From: Pseudomonadota bacterium | Lineage (GTDB): Bacteria > Pseudomonadota > Alphaproteobacteria > Acetobacterales > Acetobacteraceae | Length of the DNA stretch: 14,122 nt | NCBI GenBank assembly: GCA_021829055.1 | Contig: JAJZCS010000027.1 | Location: 1 to 14,122 of the forward strand | Reading direction: 5' to 3' | Shown: positions 6,276 through 14,122 of the stretch, one piece after another | Position numbering within the stretch: the stretch's first letter is position 1 | Layout of the letters: each line of letters opens with the position of its first letter | Notes under the pieces: model-generated | The model's database searches: none | What the model saw: the letters and a program-made list of their open reading frames with translations, nothing else | What the model was told of the DNA's origin: nothing | Made by a program: the position numbers and the translations under genes

Positions 6276-8786
6276 ATGGATGACAGCAAGATTTCTAGCC
6301 GCCCATTTCAGCAAAACAGCTCGCTGCTCGGGGGAGCGCCGCCTCGGCTTCCCACAATTCGAAACGCTGAGGACTGGGCTCAAACGATACTCGCCAAGCT
6401 CGTGTACGGCGTTGGAAAAAATGTATTCACTGCCACAGAACGTGACTGGTTCGTAGGACTCGCCTTAGCTCTGCGCGATCGGGTTGTCGAACGCTGGATC
6501 GAAACCAACAATCGCGTGTATGCGCAGGGCAGTAAAAGAGTCTATTATCTTTCGCTCGAGTTCCTAATCGGTCGCCTGCTCTTTGACACGCTGACCAACC
6601 TTGGGATGAGCGAAGTAACCCGTTCGGCTCTTGCCAAAATTGGTGTCGATATCACCATGGTCCGTGCAGCTGAACCAGACGCTGCACTGGGCAATGGCGG
6701 TCTTGGACGGCTAGCTGCCTGTTTCATCGAAAGTATGGCCTGCCTCGGAATTCCCGCCTACGGGTATGGTATCCGCTATGATAACGGGCTGTTTCACCAA
6801 GCCATCCACGATGGGCACCAGCACGAGCTGCCCGAAGACTGGCTTTTATTCGGAAACCCGTGGGAATTCCCTCGGCGCGAGCTTGCATTCGATGTTTGTT
6901 TTGGTGGACATGTCGAGACCATCGCCAACAAGTGTGGTGAGGCCAAGCAAATCTGGAAACCTCGCGAATGCATACGTGCCATCGCCTATGACACACCGGT
7001 AGTTGGCTGGCGTGGCCAGCATGTTAACACATTGCGGCTCTGGTCAGCTCGGGCAGTTGATCCACTCCATCTGGAAAGCTTCAACGCAGGGGATTATCTA
7101 GGGGCTTTGGCTCAGGACGTCGCGGCCCAATCAATCACGAGGATATTGTATCCCAGCGACGCTACTCCGGCAGGCCAAGAATTGCGCCTGCGTCAGGAGT
7201 ATTTCTTCGCTTCTGCATCTGTACAAGATATCCTGCGCCGGCACCAACGGCAATTCGGCGATCCGCGTAGCCTGCCAGACAAAGCGGCCATTCAACTCAA
7301 TGATACCCATCCGGCTATTGCCGTAACCGAGCTAATGCGGCTCCTGATCGACGTTCATGATTTGATGTGGGATGAAGCGTGGGAAATTACCCAGCAGGTA
7401 TTTTCATACACCAATCACACACTGTTACCAGAAGCCATGGAAACGTGGCCTGTACCGCTGCTGGAGCGGTTGCTGCCGCGCCACATGCAAATTATCTACA
7501 TGATCAATGGGGCACACCTGGAAAGCGTGCGTACCCATCGCCCGGAAACTGACCTCGCCGCCGTCTCCGTAATCGAAGAAGCACACGGCCGCAGGGTAAG
7601 AATGAGCACGCTGGCATTCATTGCCGCACATCGCGTCAACGGCGTGTCGCAACTTCACACCCGATTGATGCGCGAAACCGTGTTTCGCGATCTCAACACG
7701 CTCTTTCCAAAAAAGATTACAAACGTGACCAATGGAATCACGTTCCGACGCTGGCTATTTGAAGCAAACCCTGCATTGACGCACTTACTCGTTGAGGCAC
7801 TTGGCGAGAACCTTTGTGACACCCCGGACGAACTCTCAGGATTGGCTTTAATGGCAGAAGATATGGGATTTCGTGACAGGTTTATTGCATGCCGCCGGGA
7901 ACGCAAGGTTCCTCTTGCTCATTATATCCGCGACACCCTAGATATCAAAGTCGATCCTGATGCACTGTTCGACGTTCACATCAAGCGAATCCATGAATAC
8001 AAGCGCCAGTTGTTGAACATTATGGAGACCATTGCACTGTATCAGGAAATTCGCACAAAGCCGACGGCCAGCTTTGTGCCCCGCGTAAAAATTTTCGCGG
8101 GGAAAGCTGCAGCAAACTATCATGATGCCAAGTTGATTATCAAACTTATAAACGACGTGGCTAATGTTATCAACAACGACCCTTCTCTTTGCGGACAATT
8201 GAAGGTCGTATTTCTGCCGAACTACAATGTTAGCCTCGCTGAGCTAATCATACCAGCAGCCGATCTTTCCGAACAGATATCAACTGCGGGAATGGAAGCG
8301 TCGGGAACTGGCAACATGAAATTGGCGCTTAACGGCGCTCTGACGATCGGTACGCTAGACGGAGCCAATGTCGAAATCAGGGACCACGTAGGTTCTGACA
8401 ACATCACGATCTTTGGTCTCACCGCCGAACAGATCTCCGAATACAAAAATTCGGGTTGGTCTCCCAGTGACGCAATTGCAACATCACAAAAATTGATCGC
8501 CGTTCTGGCGGCAATTGAGTCGGGTGTCTTCTCTCCGGATGAAAAGGAACGTTTTCACAGTCTAACGCATGGCTTACGGAATGACGACCGGTTTTACATC
8601 ACTGCGGACTTCGATGCGTACTGTTACGCACAGAAATCAGTGGACGCAAAATGGCATGATCCCGTATCCTGGTGGCGATCGAGTATACTAAATACTGCAC
8701 ATATGGCCTATTTCTCGGCGGATCGGGCAACCCGTGAATATTCGCGCGACGTGTGGAGGACCCAGGCAATCGATGTCTCTGAATGA
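6276..8786 (+). CDS. glgP: Glycogen/starch/alpha-glucan phosphorylase
   Basis: Pyridoxal-phosphate enzyme of glycosyltransferase family 35 that releases glucose-1-phosphate from the non-reducing ends of alpha-1,4-glucans; cytosolic. It is 836 residues, full length for the family. Conserved segments are GNGGLGRL (139-146), the RIHEYKRQ signature (571-578), AGKAAANYHDAK (phosphate and cofactor pocket), and the cofactor site EASGTGNMKLALNG with the PLP-binding lysine at K682, almost the same position as in rabbit phosphorylase. The start ATG has a modest GGA eight bases upstream. It is the first gene of the glgP-glgC-glgA set. The leader contains a strong stem-loop next to the start, so expression may be controlled there. 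Glucose-1-phosphate made here is also the substrate of GlgC encoded next. Confidence 0.97.
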   Translation: MDDSKISSRPFQQNSSLLGGAPPRLPTIRNAEDWAQTILAKLVYGVGKNVFTATERDWFVGLALALRDRVVERWIETNNRVYAQGSKRVYYLSLEFLIGRLLFDTLTNLGMSEVTRSALAKIGVDITMVRAAEPDAALGNGGLGRLAACFIESMACLGIPAYGYGIRYDNGLFHQAIHDGHQHELPEDWLLFGNPWEFPRRELAFDVCFGGHVETIANKCGEAKQIWKPRECIRAIAYDTPVVGWRGQHVNTLRLWSARAVDPLHLESFNAGDYLGALAQDVAAQSITRILYPSDATPAGQELRLRQEYFFASASVQDILRRHQRQFGDPRSLPDKAAIQLNDTHPAIAVTELMRLLIDVHDLMWDEAWEITQQVFSYTNHTLLPEAMETWPVPLLERLLPRHMQIIYMINGAHLESVRTHRPETDLAAVSVIEEAHGRRVRMSTLAFIAAHRVNGVSQLHTRLMRETVFRDLNTLFPKKITNVTNGITFRRWLFEANPALTHLLVEALGENLCDTPDELSGLALMAEDMGFRDRFIACRRERKVPLAHYIRDTLDIKVDPDALFDVHIKRIHEYKRQLLNIMETIALYQEIRTKPTASFVPRVKIFAGKAAANYHDAKLIIKLINDVANVINNDPSLCGQLKVVFLPNYNVSLAELIIPAADLSEQISTAGMEASGTGNMKLALNGALTIGTLDGANVEIRDHVGSDNITIFGLTAEQISEYKNSGWSPSDAIATSQKLIAVLAAIESGVFSPDEKERFHSLTHGLRNDDRFYITADFDAYCYAQKSVDAKWHDPVSWWRSSILNTAHMAYFSADRATREYSRDVWRTQAIDVSE

Positions 8787-8858
8787 AATCCGCACCATGC
8801 CACCGTTGCGGCCCAGTTCATCGCCCATTTTGCCACAGGCATCTGTCACCAGCCACGT

Positions 8859-8863
8859 GGAGG
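8859..8863 (+). promoter_or_regulatory. Ribosome binding site of glgC
   Basis: GGAGG placed seven bases before the ATG at 8871. No ATG, GTG or TTG occurs in this frame between the glgP stop and 8871, so the start is unambiguous. Confidence 0.8.
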
Positions 8864-8870
8864 AAAACTC

Positions 8871-10157
8871 ATGGATTTGTTCCCCGATACGAGACAGTTA
8901 CGACCGGTAACGCCGCTGGCTCGGCGTACGATGGCCTATGTGCTCGCGGGTGGGAGGGGTTCCCGGCTTCATGAGTTGACTGATAAGCGAGCCAAGCCGG
9001 CTGTACATTTTGGTGGAAAATGGCGAATCATCGATTTTGCGCTCTCTAACGCCCTCAATTCCGGAATTCGCAATATTGGGGTGGCAACCCAATATAAGGC
9101 ACACAGCCTAATCCGTCACTTGCAGCTTGGATGGACTTTTCTGCGACGTGAGCGCAATGAGAGCTTTGATATACTGCCGGCCAGTCAAAGAGTCTCAGAA
9201 GAAAAATGGTATCTTGGTACGGCGGATGCTGTCTATCAGAACATCGAGATCATCGAAAGCATCGACCCGGAGTATATCCTCATACTGGCTGGTGATCATA
9301 TCTACAAGATGGACTATGAGGTGCTGTTGCAGGAGCATGTTGCGACAGGAGCCGATGTGACGGTTGCCTGCATCGAGGTGCCACAGAGCCAAGGTTCGGC
9401 ATTTGGGATCATGCAGGTTGATCGCTCTGGAAGAATTCTTGATTTTCTTGAAAAGCCCGCATCACCGCCATCCATACCTGATCATCCAGATGTATGTTTG
9501 GCCAGCATGGGTATCTACGTGTTCAACACGAGGTTATTGATCGAAATTCTGCAGCGAGATGCCCTCTGCCTTGGATCTGGGCATGATTTTGGGCAGGACA
9601 TCATTCCTCAAATGGTGCGCGAGGGACGCGCCTATGCCCATCACTTCGGTCGTTCCTGCGTGCGCTCCGCCGATGAGCGAGCCTCCTATTGGCGCGACGT
9701 CGGCACGATTGAGGCTTACTGGGAAGCAAACATTGATCTGTCGGATTTTCTGCCCGCGCTGGATATCTATGATCGCGCCTGGCCAATCTGGACTTACACC
9801 GAAGGCACCCCACCCGCCAAATTCATCCACGATGAGGAAGGGCGACGGGGCCATGCGATCTCGTCACTCGTGTGCGGCGGTTGCATTGTTTCTGGCGCAA
9901 CGATCCGCCGAACATTGCTGTTTTCGGGCGTTAAGGTCAATTCGTTTTCGATGGTGACGGCAGCAGTTGTGCTGCCGGATGTCGATATCGGCCGGCATGC
10001 ACGGCTAACTAACGTGGTAATCGATCGCGGAGTGCAAATCCCACCAGGCCTAGTGGTCGGAGAAGACCCTCAAGATGACAGGAGAAGATTTCGCTACACC
10101 GCATCTGGCATTAGCCTGATCACCCAGCCAATGATCAATAGACTGCGTCACCCGTGA
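8871..10157 (+). CDS. glgC: Glucose-1-phosphate adenylyltransferase (ADP-glucose pyrophosphorylase)
   Basis: Makes ADP-glucose from ATP and glucose-1-phosphate, the committed and usually allosterically controlled step of bacterial glycogen synthesis. It is 428 residues, typical length. The N-terminal nucleotidyltransferase domain has [50 protein letters not shown] and the glucose-1-phosphate lysine K195 in FLEKP, at the same number as in E. coli. The C-terminal part (about 300-428) is the left-handed beta-helix domain (for example [19 protein letters not shown]). The [12 protein letters not shown] region, where the E. coli enzyme binds its activator, is conserved, so sugar-phosphate activation is likely, but which activator is used cannot be told. 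It lies 84 bases after glgP, and its stop overlaps the glgA GTG start as GTGA. Confidence 0.97.
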   Translation: MDLFPDTRQLRPVTPLARRTMAYVLAGGRGSRLHELTDKRAKPAVHFGGKWRIIDFALSNALNSGIRNIGVATQYKAHSLIRHLQLGWTFLRRERNESFDILPASQRVSEEKWYLGTADAVYQNIEIIESIDPEYILILAGDHIYKMDYEVLLQEHVATGADVTVACIEVPQSQGSAFGIMQVDRSGRILDFLEKPASPPSIPDHPDVCLASMGIYVFNTRLLIEILQRDALCLGSGHDFGQDIIPQMVREGRAYAHHFGRSCVRSADERASYWRDVGTIEAYWEANIDLSDFLPALDIYDRAWPIWTYTEGTPPAKFIHDEEGRRGHAISSLVCGGCIVSGATIRRTLLFSGVKVNSFSMVTAAVVLPDVDIGRHARLTNVVIDRGVQIPPGLVVGEDPQDDRRRFRYTASGISLITQPMINRLRHP

Positions 10158-11611
10158 AGCTGCTCGCGGTCGGATCGGAAATATTTCCTCTCATAAAGAC
10201 TGGTGGACTTGCCGATGTTCTTGGGGCTCTGCCGGGTGCGGTTGCCCGAGAAGGTGTGAGTACCATGACTTTAATACCTGGCTACCCATCCGTTATGGCG
10301 GAAAGTGGATCAGGTGAGATTTTACTTCGTTACCCTGAACTCCAAGGTGCAGCCGCCAGAATCATCGGAACCCGTGTCGCGGACCTCGATCTATTGGTAC
10401 TCGACGCACCGCATCTTTACGCCCGCCCGGGTGGGCCCTATCTTGATCCTACTGGTTTTGACTGGGCTGACAACGCGCAACGCTTCGGGGCACTTGCGCG
10501 CGTCGGTGCGGATCTAGCATCCGGGGCAATTCCTGCGCTGACATTCGACGTCGTGCAGGCACACGATTGGCAGGCCGGTCTGCTACCTGCCTATTTGCGC
10601 TACGCTGGCCACCGTGGCCCGCCGTCGATTATGACCGTCCATAACCTTGCTTACCAAGGCCAATTTCCGGCCGACCTTTTAGGCACACTTGGTTTGCCAA
10701 GCGAAGCATTTACGACTGAAGGGGTTGAATATTTTGGCTCCATTGGGTTTCTCAAAGCTGGACTACAATGTGCTGATGTAATCACGACTGTTTCTCCGAG
10801 TTATGCCGCGGAAATTCTTTCTCCCGAACTGGGCATGGGACTCCACGGATTGTTTCGACAGCGTGCAGGCACGCTCGTCGGAATTCTAAACGGACTTGAC
10901 ACAAAGATTTGGGATCCCGCCACAGATGGACACCTGGCGGCACATTTTGACGCCCGCACACTAATCAAACGCGAGATGAACCGAATGGCCGTGCAGCGCG
11001 CGGCAGGTCTACCGAAAGCGGCTGGAAGCATGCTGATTGGCTTCGTATCACGGCTAACGTGGCAGAAGGGCGTTGACTTAATTCTTGAGTGTATCGATAC
11101 GATACGTGCGATTGGTGCCCAGTTTATCGCTCTTGGTTCCGGGGATGCTGAACTGCAGAATCAACTGGAGAGAGCCGCAACCGCAAACCCTGGGCTGATC
11201 GGGTTCCTGAAAGGATTCGACGAAACCATGGCTCACCGTATCCAGGGTGGCGCAGACGCGATTCTCGTTCCTTCGCGGTTCGAGCCTTGCGGTTTAACAC
11301 AGCTTGCAGCGCAGCATTATGGTGCAGTGCCAATTGTTTCGAAAGTCGGGGGCCTCATAGACACAGTTATTAATGCCAACGAGGCGGCTCTTTCTGCGGG
11401 GGTGGCCACAGGCATCCAATTTGCGCCAACAACGGCTGATGGTCTCCGAACCGCCTTACGTCGAGCTGCAAATATATACGCCGACCGGAACGCCTGGCGA
11501 CGGCTGCAAATCAACGGCATGCAACTTGACGTTTCTTGGAGCATCCCGGCACGCCACTACGCTAGCTTGTACCGGCATCTGGCAAATCAGTCAGACTGGA
11601 GAAAAGCCTAA
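10154..11611 (+). CDS. glgA: Glycogen synthase (ADP-glucose type)
   Basis: Family GT5 glycosyltransferase that adds glucose from ADP-glucose to the growing alpha-1,4-glucan; cytosolic. It is 485 residues, typical of bacterial GlgA. The N-terminal ADP-glucose loop [13 protein letters not shown] has K15, and the C-terminal domain holds [23 protein letters not shown] and the catalytic-site [11 protein letters not shown] with E377; both residue numbers match E. coli GlgA. It begins with GTG overlapping the glgC stop, so the two are translationally coupled and made in proportion. The TAA stop overlaps the stop of the converging peptidase gene, leaving no room for a terminator between them. No branching enzyme gene adjoins it. 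Confidence 0.97.
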   Translation: MKLLAVGSEIFPLIKTGGLADVLGALPGAVAREGVSTMTLIPGYPSVMAESGSGEILLRYPELQGAAARIIGTRVADLDLLVLDAPHLYARPGGPYLDPTGFDWADNAQRFGALARVGADLASGAIPALTFDVVQAHDWQAGLLPAYLRYAGHRGPPSIMTVHNLAYQGQFPADLLGTLGLPSEAFTTEGVEYFGSIGFLKAGLQCADVITTVSPSYAAEILSPELGMGLHGLFRQRAGTLVGILNGLDTKIWDPATDGHLAAHFDARTLIKREMNRMAVQRAAGLPKAAGSMLIGFVSRLTWQKGVDLILECIDTIRAIGAQFIALGSGDAELQNQLERAATANPGLIGFLKGFDETMAHRIQGGADAILVPSRFEPCGLTQLAAQHYGAVPIVSKVGGLIDTVINANEAALSAGVATGIQFAPTTADGLRTALRRAANIYADRNAWRRLQINGMQLDVSWSIPARHYASLYRHLANQSDWRKA

Positions 11612-13269
11612 AGCGCCAGTCGTTGGGCAGCGACTTTCACCACACCCTCCAGGACACCAGGTTCAAAGGGAGATTTCAGTCCAGCCGCCTCAATGAGCCC
11701 CGTAAAGGGTGCGGAACCACCAAGGCTGCAAAGGTTGACGTACGCGTCAAAACAGGCCCGGTAATTCTCTTGCGACTTCACCCAAAACTGTAAGGCACAA
11801 CAGCCCGCCAACGTGTAGTCAATATAGTAGAAAGGAGAGCTAAAAATGTGCCCCTGTGCCTGCCATCGCCCTCCTTTCGCCGGATAAGACAGATCCCCCC
11901 ATTTCCGCCATGGTAAGTAAAGTCTTTCCAGCTTGAGCCATATAGCATGGCGTTCGCTTGGGGATGCATTCGGATTGGCATATATTTCATGTTGGAAATG
12001 ATCAACACAGGCACCATAGGGCAAGAATTCAAGTGCGCTGATAAGATGCATGCGGCGATAACGTTCGGCCTGCTCACCAAACATTGTGTCAATCATAGGG
12101 TACGATAAGAATTCCAGAGCCATTGAATGAATCTCGGCGGCTTCTGCGGTCGGCCACAAATAGTCTACCGTAGGCTGATTGCGGCTTTGGTAGTATTGGA
12201 AGGCATGTCCCATTTCGTGAGTAAACACGTCAATGTCATGATGGGTTCCATTAAAATTTGCAAAAATATAAGGCATGCCAAAGATTGGAAATGCTGTGCA
12301 AAAGCCACCACCTGCTTTTGTGGGTCTAATCATAAGATCCATAAAGTTTCCATCATTCATCCGCCGATAAAAGCCAGCAAGCCGCGAATCCATCCCGTTA
12401 AACATCAGTTGCGCTTTGGAAGCTAGCGTATCACCGTCGCCCTCAGGTTTCGGATTTCCTGCAGCATCAACCAGCGCCTCGTCCCAAGCATAGAGAACAT
12501 CAAGGTGATTCTCATGCTGGCGTTGTCTGATCACCCTGCCGATCAGCGGCACCACGTGAGTAAGTATTTCGCGGCGGTAACTCGCGACTTCCTCAACGCC
12601 GTAGTCCAACCTTCCCATCCGTCTATAGCCGAGCGCCGTAAACGTCGTATCGCCGAGCTTGCAGGCCATGGCGTGACGCAACCTGGTCAAACGACTATAG
12701 ATCTCATCAAGTTCGTCTCCATTCTTTTCAAAGAAAACCCAGCGAGTTCTTGTGGCACGGTAACGTGTATTCCGATTAAGACTTTCAGTGTACGGAACCA
12801 AGCCTGCCAGATTGAGGATCTTACCATCAAACTCAATCTTTGCCGACGCCAGAAGTTCAGTATACCTCGCCTCAAGCCTAGATTCTTCTTCAAGATCTTC
12901 GGCAATCACAGCATCAAAGGTGGTTACCTCATTCCGCCAGATATCCAAGGCGTGCTGACCATACTGCGTAACGACTGGAGCGGCGTCCAGAGCAAGCAAG
13001 CGACGCCGGATCGCGGTGTCGTACCCGATAATGACCGGGCCAAGTTCATCCGCGTAGTTTCGATCCGATTTGTATTGAGGGTTTAACGTGTCTTGAGAAA
13101 AATGGAGATGGACGAGCGAGAGCCACGTCTCGTTGACTCGACGCAATCGATCCCATTCCGCGAGTGCCCTACGGAGATCACCTCTGTCCAGGGCCTCATG
13201 TACGTCGGCGTAGTCGGCGGCGAGACTCTGGTAGGTCGGCTGTACGGCCGTGATTTCATCAAAACGCAA
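11608..13269 (-). CDS. M3-family oligoendopeptidase (PepF-like zinc metallopeptidase)
   Basis: Cytosolic zinc metallopeptidase of the M3 (thimet oligopeptidase/PepF) clan, expected to degrade short peptides. It is 553 residues from the TTG at 13269, typical of the M3B branch. The zinc site is HEMGH (351-355 in this numbering), and the third ligand E379 lies in EAAEIHSMALEF. The downstream GHIFSSPFYYIDYTLAG segment holds the Tyr and His residues that line the active site in this family. No in-frame ATG exists near the start. TTG at 13269 has AAAGGA seven bases upstream and gives an N terminus RFDEITAVQPTY, similar to relatives. A TTG at 13299 would add ten residues but has no ribosome binding site. 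The gene converges on glgA with a four-base overlap of stop codons. No signal peptide or membrane segment is seen. There is no functional link to the glycogen genes. Confidence 0.92.
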   Translation of the reverse strand: MRFDEITAVQPTYQSLAADYADVHEALDRGDLRRALAEWDRLRRVNETWLSLVHLHFSQDTLNPQYKSDRNYADELGPVIIGYDTAIRRRLLALDAAPVVTQYGQHALDIWRNEVTTFDAVIAEDLEEESRLEARYTELLASAKIEFDGKILNLAGLVPYTESLNRNTRYRATRTRWVFFEKNGDELDEIYSRLTRLRHAMACKLGDTTFTALGYRRMGRLDYGVEEVASYRREILTHVVPLIGRVIRQRQHENHLDVLYAWDEALVDAAGNPKPEGDGDTLASKAQLMFNGMDSRLAGFYRRMNDGNFMDLMIRPTKAGGGFCTAFPIFGMPYIFANFNGTHHDIDVFTHEMGHAFQYYQSRNQPTVDYLWPTAEAAEIHSMALEFLSYPMIDTMFGEQAERYRRMHLISALEFLPYGACVDHFQHEIYANPNASPSERHAIWLKLERLYLPWRKWGDLSYPAKGGRWQAQGHIFSSPFYYIDYTLAGCCALQFWVKSQENYRACFDAYVNLCSLGGSAPFTGLIEAAGLKSPFEPGVLEGVVKVAAQRLAL

Positions 13270-13276
13270 CGGTGCA

Positions 13277-13282
13277 TCCTTT
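13277..13282 (-). promoter_or_regulatory. Ribosome binding site supporting the TTG start of the M3 peptidase
   Basis: Minus-strand AAAGGA, seven bases before the TTG at 13269. It decides the start in favour of 13269 over the in-frame TTG at 13299, which is preceded only by pyrimidine-rich sequence. Confidence 0.5.
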
Positions 13283-13303
13283 CCTTTTCTGATTATCAAC
13301 CAT

Positions 13304-13849
13304 GGAGGATCTGTCGTGAGCCTATCGCAATTGAAATTCTATGGGACGTCCGATCGACAACGTATCCAAGAATCGCGTTAAGAGGCGCAAACCAGATAAT
13401 GGTGGAATCACGTTGACGAGAATGATATCAGTATCTGTAGCCTCGGACCATGTTCCTGTCCAATCAAGACACAAAGACTTCTCAATAAAAATTGCGCTCT
13501 GGACAAAACGTCTTGACGCGCGCTTGATTTTCGAAAACCTTATCTCTGGATAAACTTGGCATCGGACCAATTGATACAATGAAGTGTCGGGGGCTCAACG
13601 AGCAAGCTTGTTCCTTATATGCAACACCGACGAATACTGGAAACGATTCGCGATCTGCCGCCTAACTGCAAAGAAATCAACAGAGCTAGAGCCGGACGGA
13701 CAAAGAATTAACCGTTATCATGCGGTGCCCATTGCCAGAAATATTGTTTGTGCAATACCGTAAATATAGAATTTTTTATAGTTTGCCGACTATCTGCCAA
13801 CACTGTTCAACACGCCTGAATTTATTCTATTATATTGGCTATACCCCGC
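13304..13849. other. Gene-poor intergenic stretch between the M3 peptidase and the IS630 element
   Basis: I see no convincing gene here. The open frames of 70-85 codons on either strand have no ribosome binding site and encode nothing recognisable. A 30-codon frame at 13619-13711 starts with ATG but also lacks a Shine-Dalgarno. The promoter of the minus-strand peptidase must lie in the left part, but I cannot place -35/-10 boxes with confidence. From about 13735 to 13843 the sequence turns clearly AT-rich, with small imperfect hairpins (for example TATTG/CAATA around 13742-13758), in contrast to the coding regions. This may be decayed DNA or a preferred landing site for the adjoining TA-targeting element. 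Confidence 0.5.
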
Positions 13850-14122
13850 TCAGGTCAGAATCAGGTATTTCGTTGGGTTTATGATACGAAAGTTATCCGT
13901 GACCGCGTCGCACCAAGCGTTCCAGTTTTTGGGTACGTCGCTGCACAAGAAATCCAACATTGCGACGCTGAAATCTTTGAGGCTGGCGTAGCATTTGTTG
14001 TGGGTGGTGTGCCTGTGCATCGGCCCCCACAATCGTTCAATCGGATTGAGATGCGGACAATAGGCCGGGATGAAATGGAGCCTGATCCGGCAACCAGGTC
14101 GTGTCAGCCAAGCTTGGACCAA
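13844..14122 (-). mobile_element. IS630-family insertion sequence, one end (cut by the window edge)
   Basis: The transposase 3' end stops at 13850 and the flanking sequence is CTATACCCCGC (13839-13849). IS630 elements insert at TA and duplicate it. The likely target TA is 13842-13843 (or 13840-13841), which would put the element tip at about 13844 with CCCCGC as the start of its inverted repeat. The other end lies outside the window, so neither the inverted repeat nor the TA duplication can be confirmed. Confidence 0.55.
13850..14122 (-). CDS. IS630-family transposase, C-terminal part (partial at window edge)
   Basis: DDE transposase of the IS630/Tc1-mariner type. Only the last 90 or so codons are in the window; the reading frame is open to the right edge and its N-terminal part is missing there. 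The segment LHFIPAYCPHLNPIERLW is the hallmark of the family's DDE_3 domain, and the Glu in NPIERLW is the last acidic catalytic residue. Downstream, the His-rich MHRHTTHNKCYASLKD follows the usual pattern, and the protein ends normally at the TGA at 13850. Within the visible part there is no frameshift or stop, so the copy could be intact. It reads leftward, towards the peptidase gene, and ends about 580 bases before its start. Confidence 0.9.
   Translation of the reverse strand: MVQAWLTRPGCRIRLHFIPAYCPHLNPIERLWGPMHRHTTHNKCYASLKDFSVAMLDFLCSDVPKNWNAWCDAVTDNFRIINPTKYLILT

Noticed and set aside
8783..8974. A 63-codon frame whose ATG overlaps the glgP stop (ATGA), with a Cys/His-rich start ([15 protein letters not shown])
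   Set aside because: It runs about 100 bases into glgC in another frame, its second half is clearly a shadow of GlgC coding sequence, and the spacing to glgC with a strong ribosome binding site needs no extra gene. The Cys/His pattern does not match a family I recognise.
13322..13579. An 85-codon minus-strand frame upstream of the M3 peptidase
   Set aside because: It begins with TTG without a ribosome binding site, has no internal Met and encodes no recognisable motif. It may be part of decayed DNA but cannot be supported as a gene.
13619..13711. A 30-codon plus-strand frame starting with ATG (MQHRRILETIRDLPPN...)
   Set aside because: No Shine-Dalgarno, very short, and no recognisable similarity.
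1..14122. CRISPR arrays, tRNA/rRNA genes, toxin-antitoxin pairs or phage-defence genes
   Set aside because: By reading alone I found no regularly spaced repeats, no tRNA cloverleaf and no protein motifs of such systems in the window.

Overview
The window looks like ordinary chromosomal DNA from an alphaproteobacterium. The best guess at family is Acetobacteraceae/Rhodospirillales, inferred from gene content and the character of the proteins, not from any search. The main argument is the leftward block hemC, hemD, a mitofilin (Mic60-like) membrane protein and a two-helix HemY protein, divergent from tsaD, a layout known from alphaproteobacteria. Base composition is moderate and codon use is mixed.

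Left part (about 178-5064, minus strand): hemC, hemD, mic60-like and hemY are joined by 1-4 base start/stop overlaps (TGATG, ATGA, TGATG), so they are almost certainly one translationally coupled operon. A YeaE-like aldo/keto reductase follows after 42 bases with its own strong ribosome binding site and may be the last gene. HemC and HemD make uroporphyrinogen III from porphobilinogen. The other two are inner-membrane proteins placed with them, one an envelope/cristae-type architecture protein and one a TPR protein with a C-terminal zinc-ribbon-like motif.

Middle part (5088-11611, plus strand): tsaD (tRNA t6A synthesis) starts only 23 bases from hemC on the opposite strand. A 114-base gap with a perfectly pairing 12-bp stem-loop separates it from a glycogen cluster, glgP (phosphorylase), glgC (ADP-glucose pyrophosphorylase) and glgA (glycogen synthase). 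The cluster encodes synthesis of the linear chain and its phosphorolysis. No branching enzyme (glgB), debranching enzyme (glgX) or phosphoglucomutase is present in the window.

Right part (11608-14122): a minus-strand M3-family zinc peptidase converges on glgA with overlapping stop codons. Upstream of it lie about 580 bases with no convincing gene, AT-rich towards the right. The window ends in the 3' part of an IS630-family transposase, whose element boundary is probably at about 13844.

I found no CRISPR array, rRNA, tRNA, defence system or recognisable novel multi-gene system. The points most worth a second look are the glgP leader stem-loop, the Mic60-like gene inside the heme operon, the very tight hemC/tsaD divergence, and the glycogen cluster without glgB.
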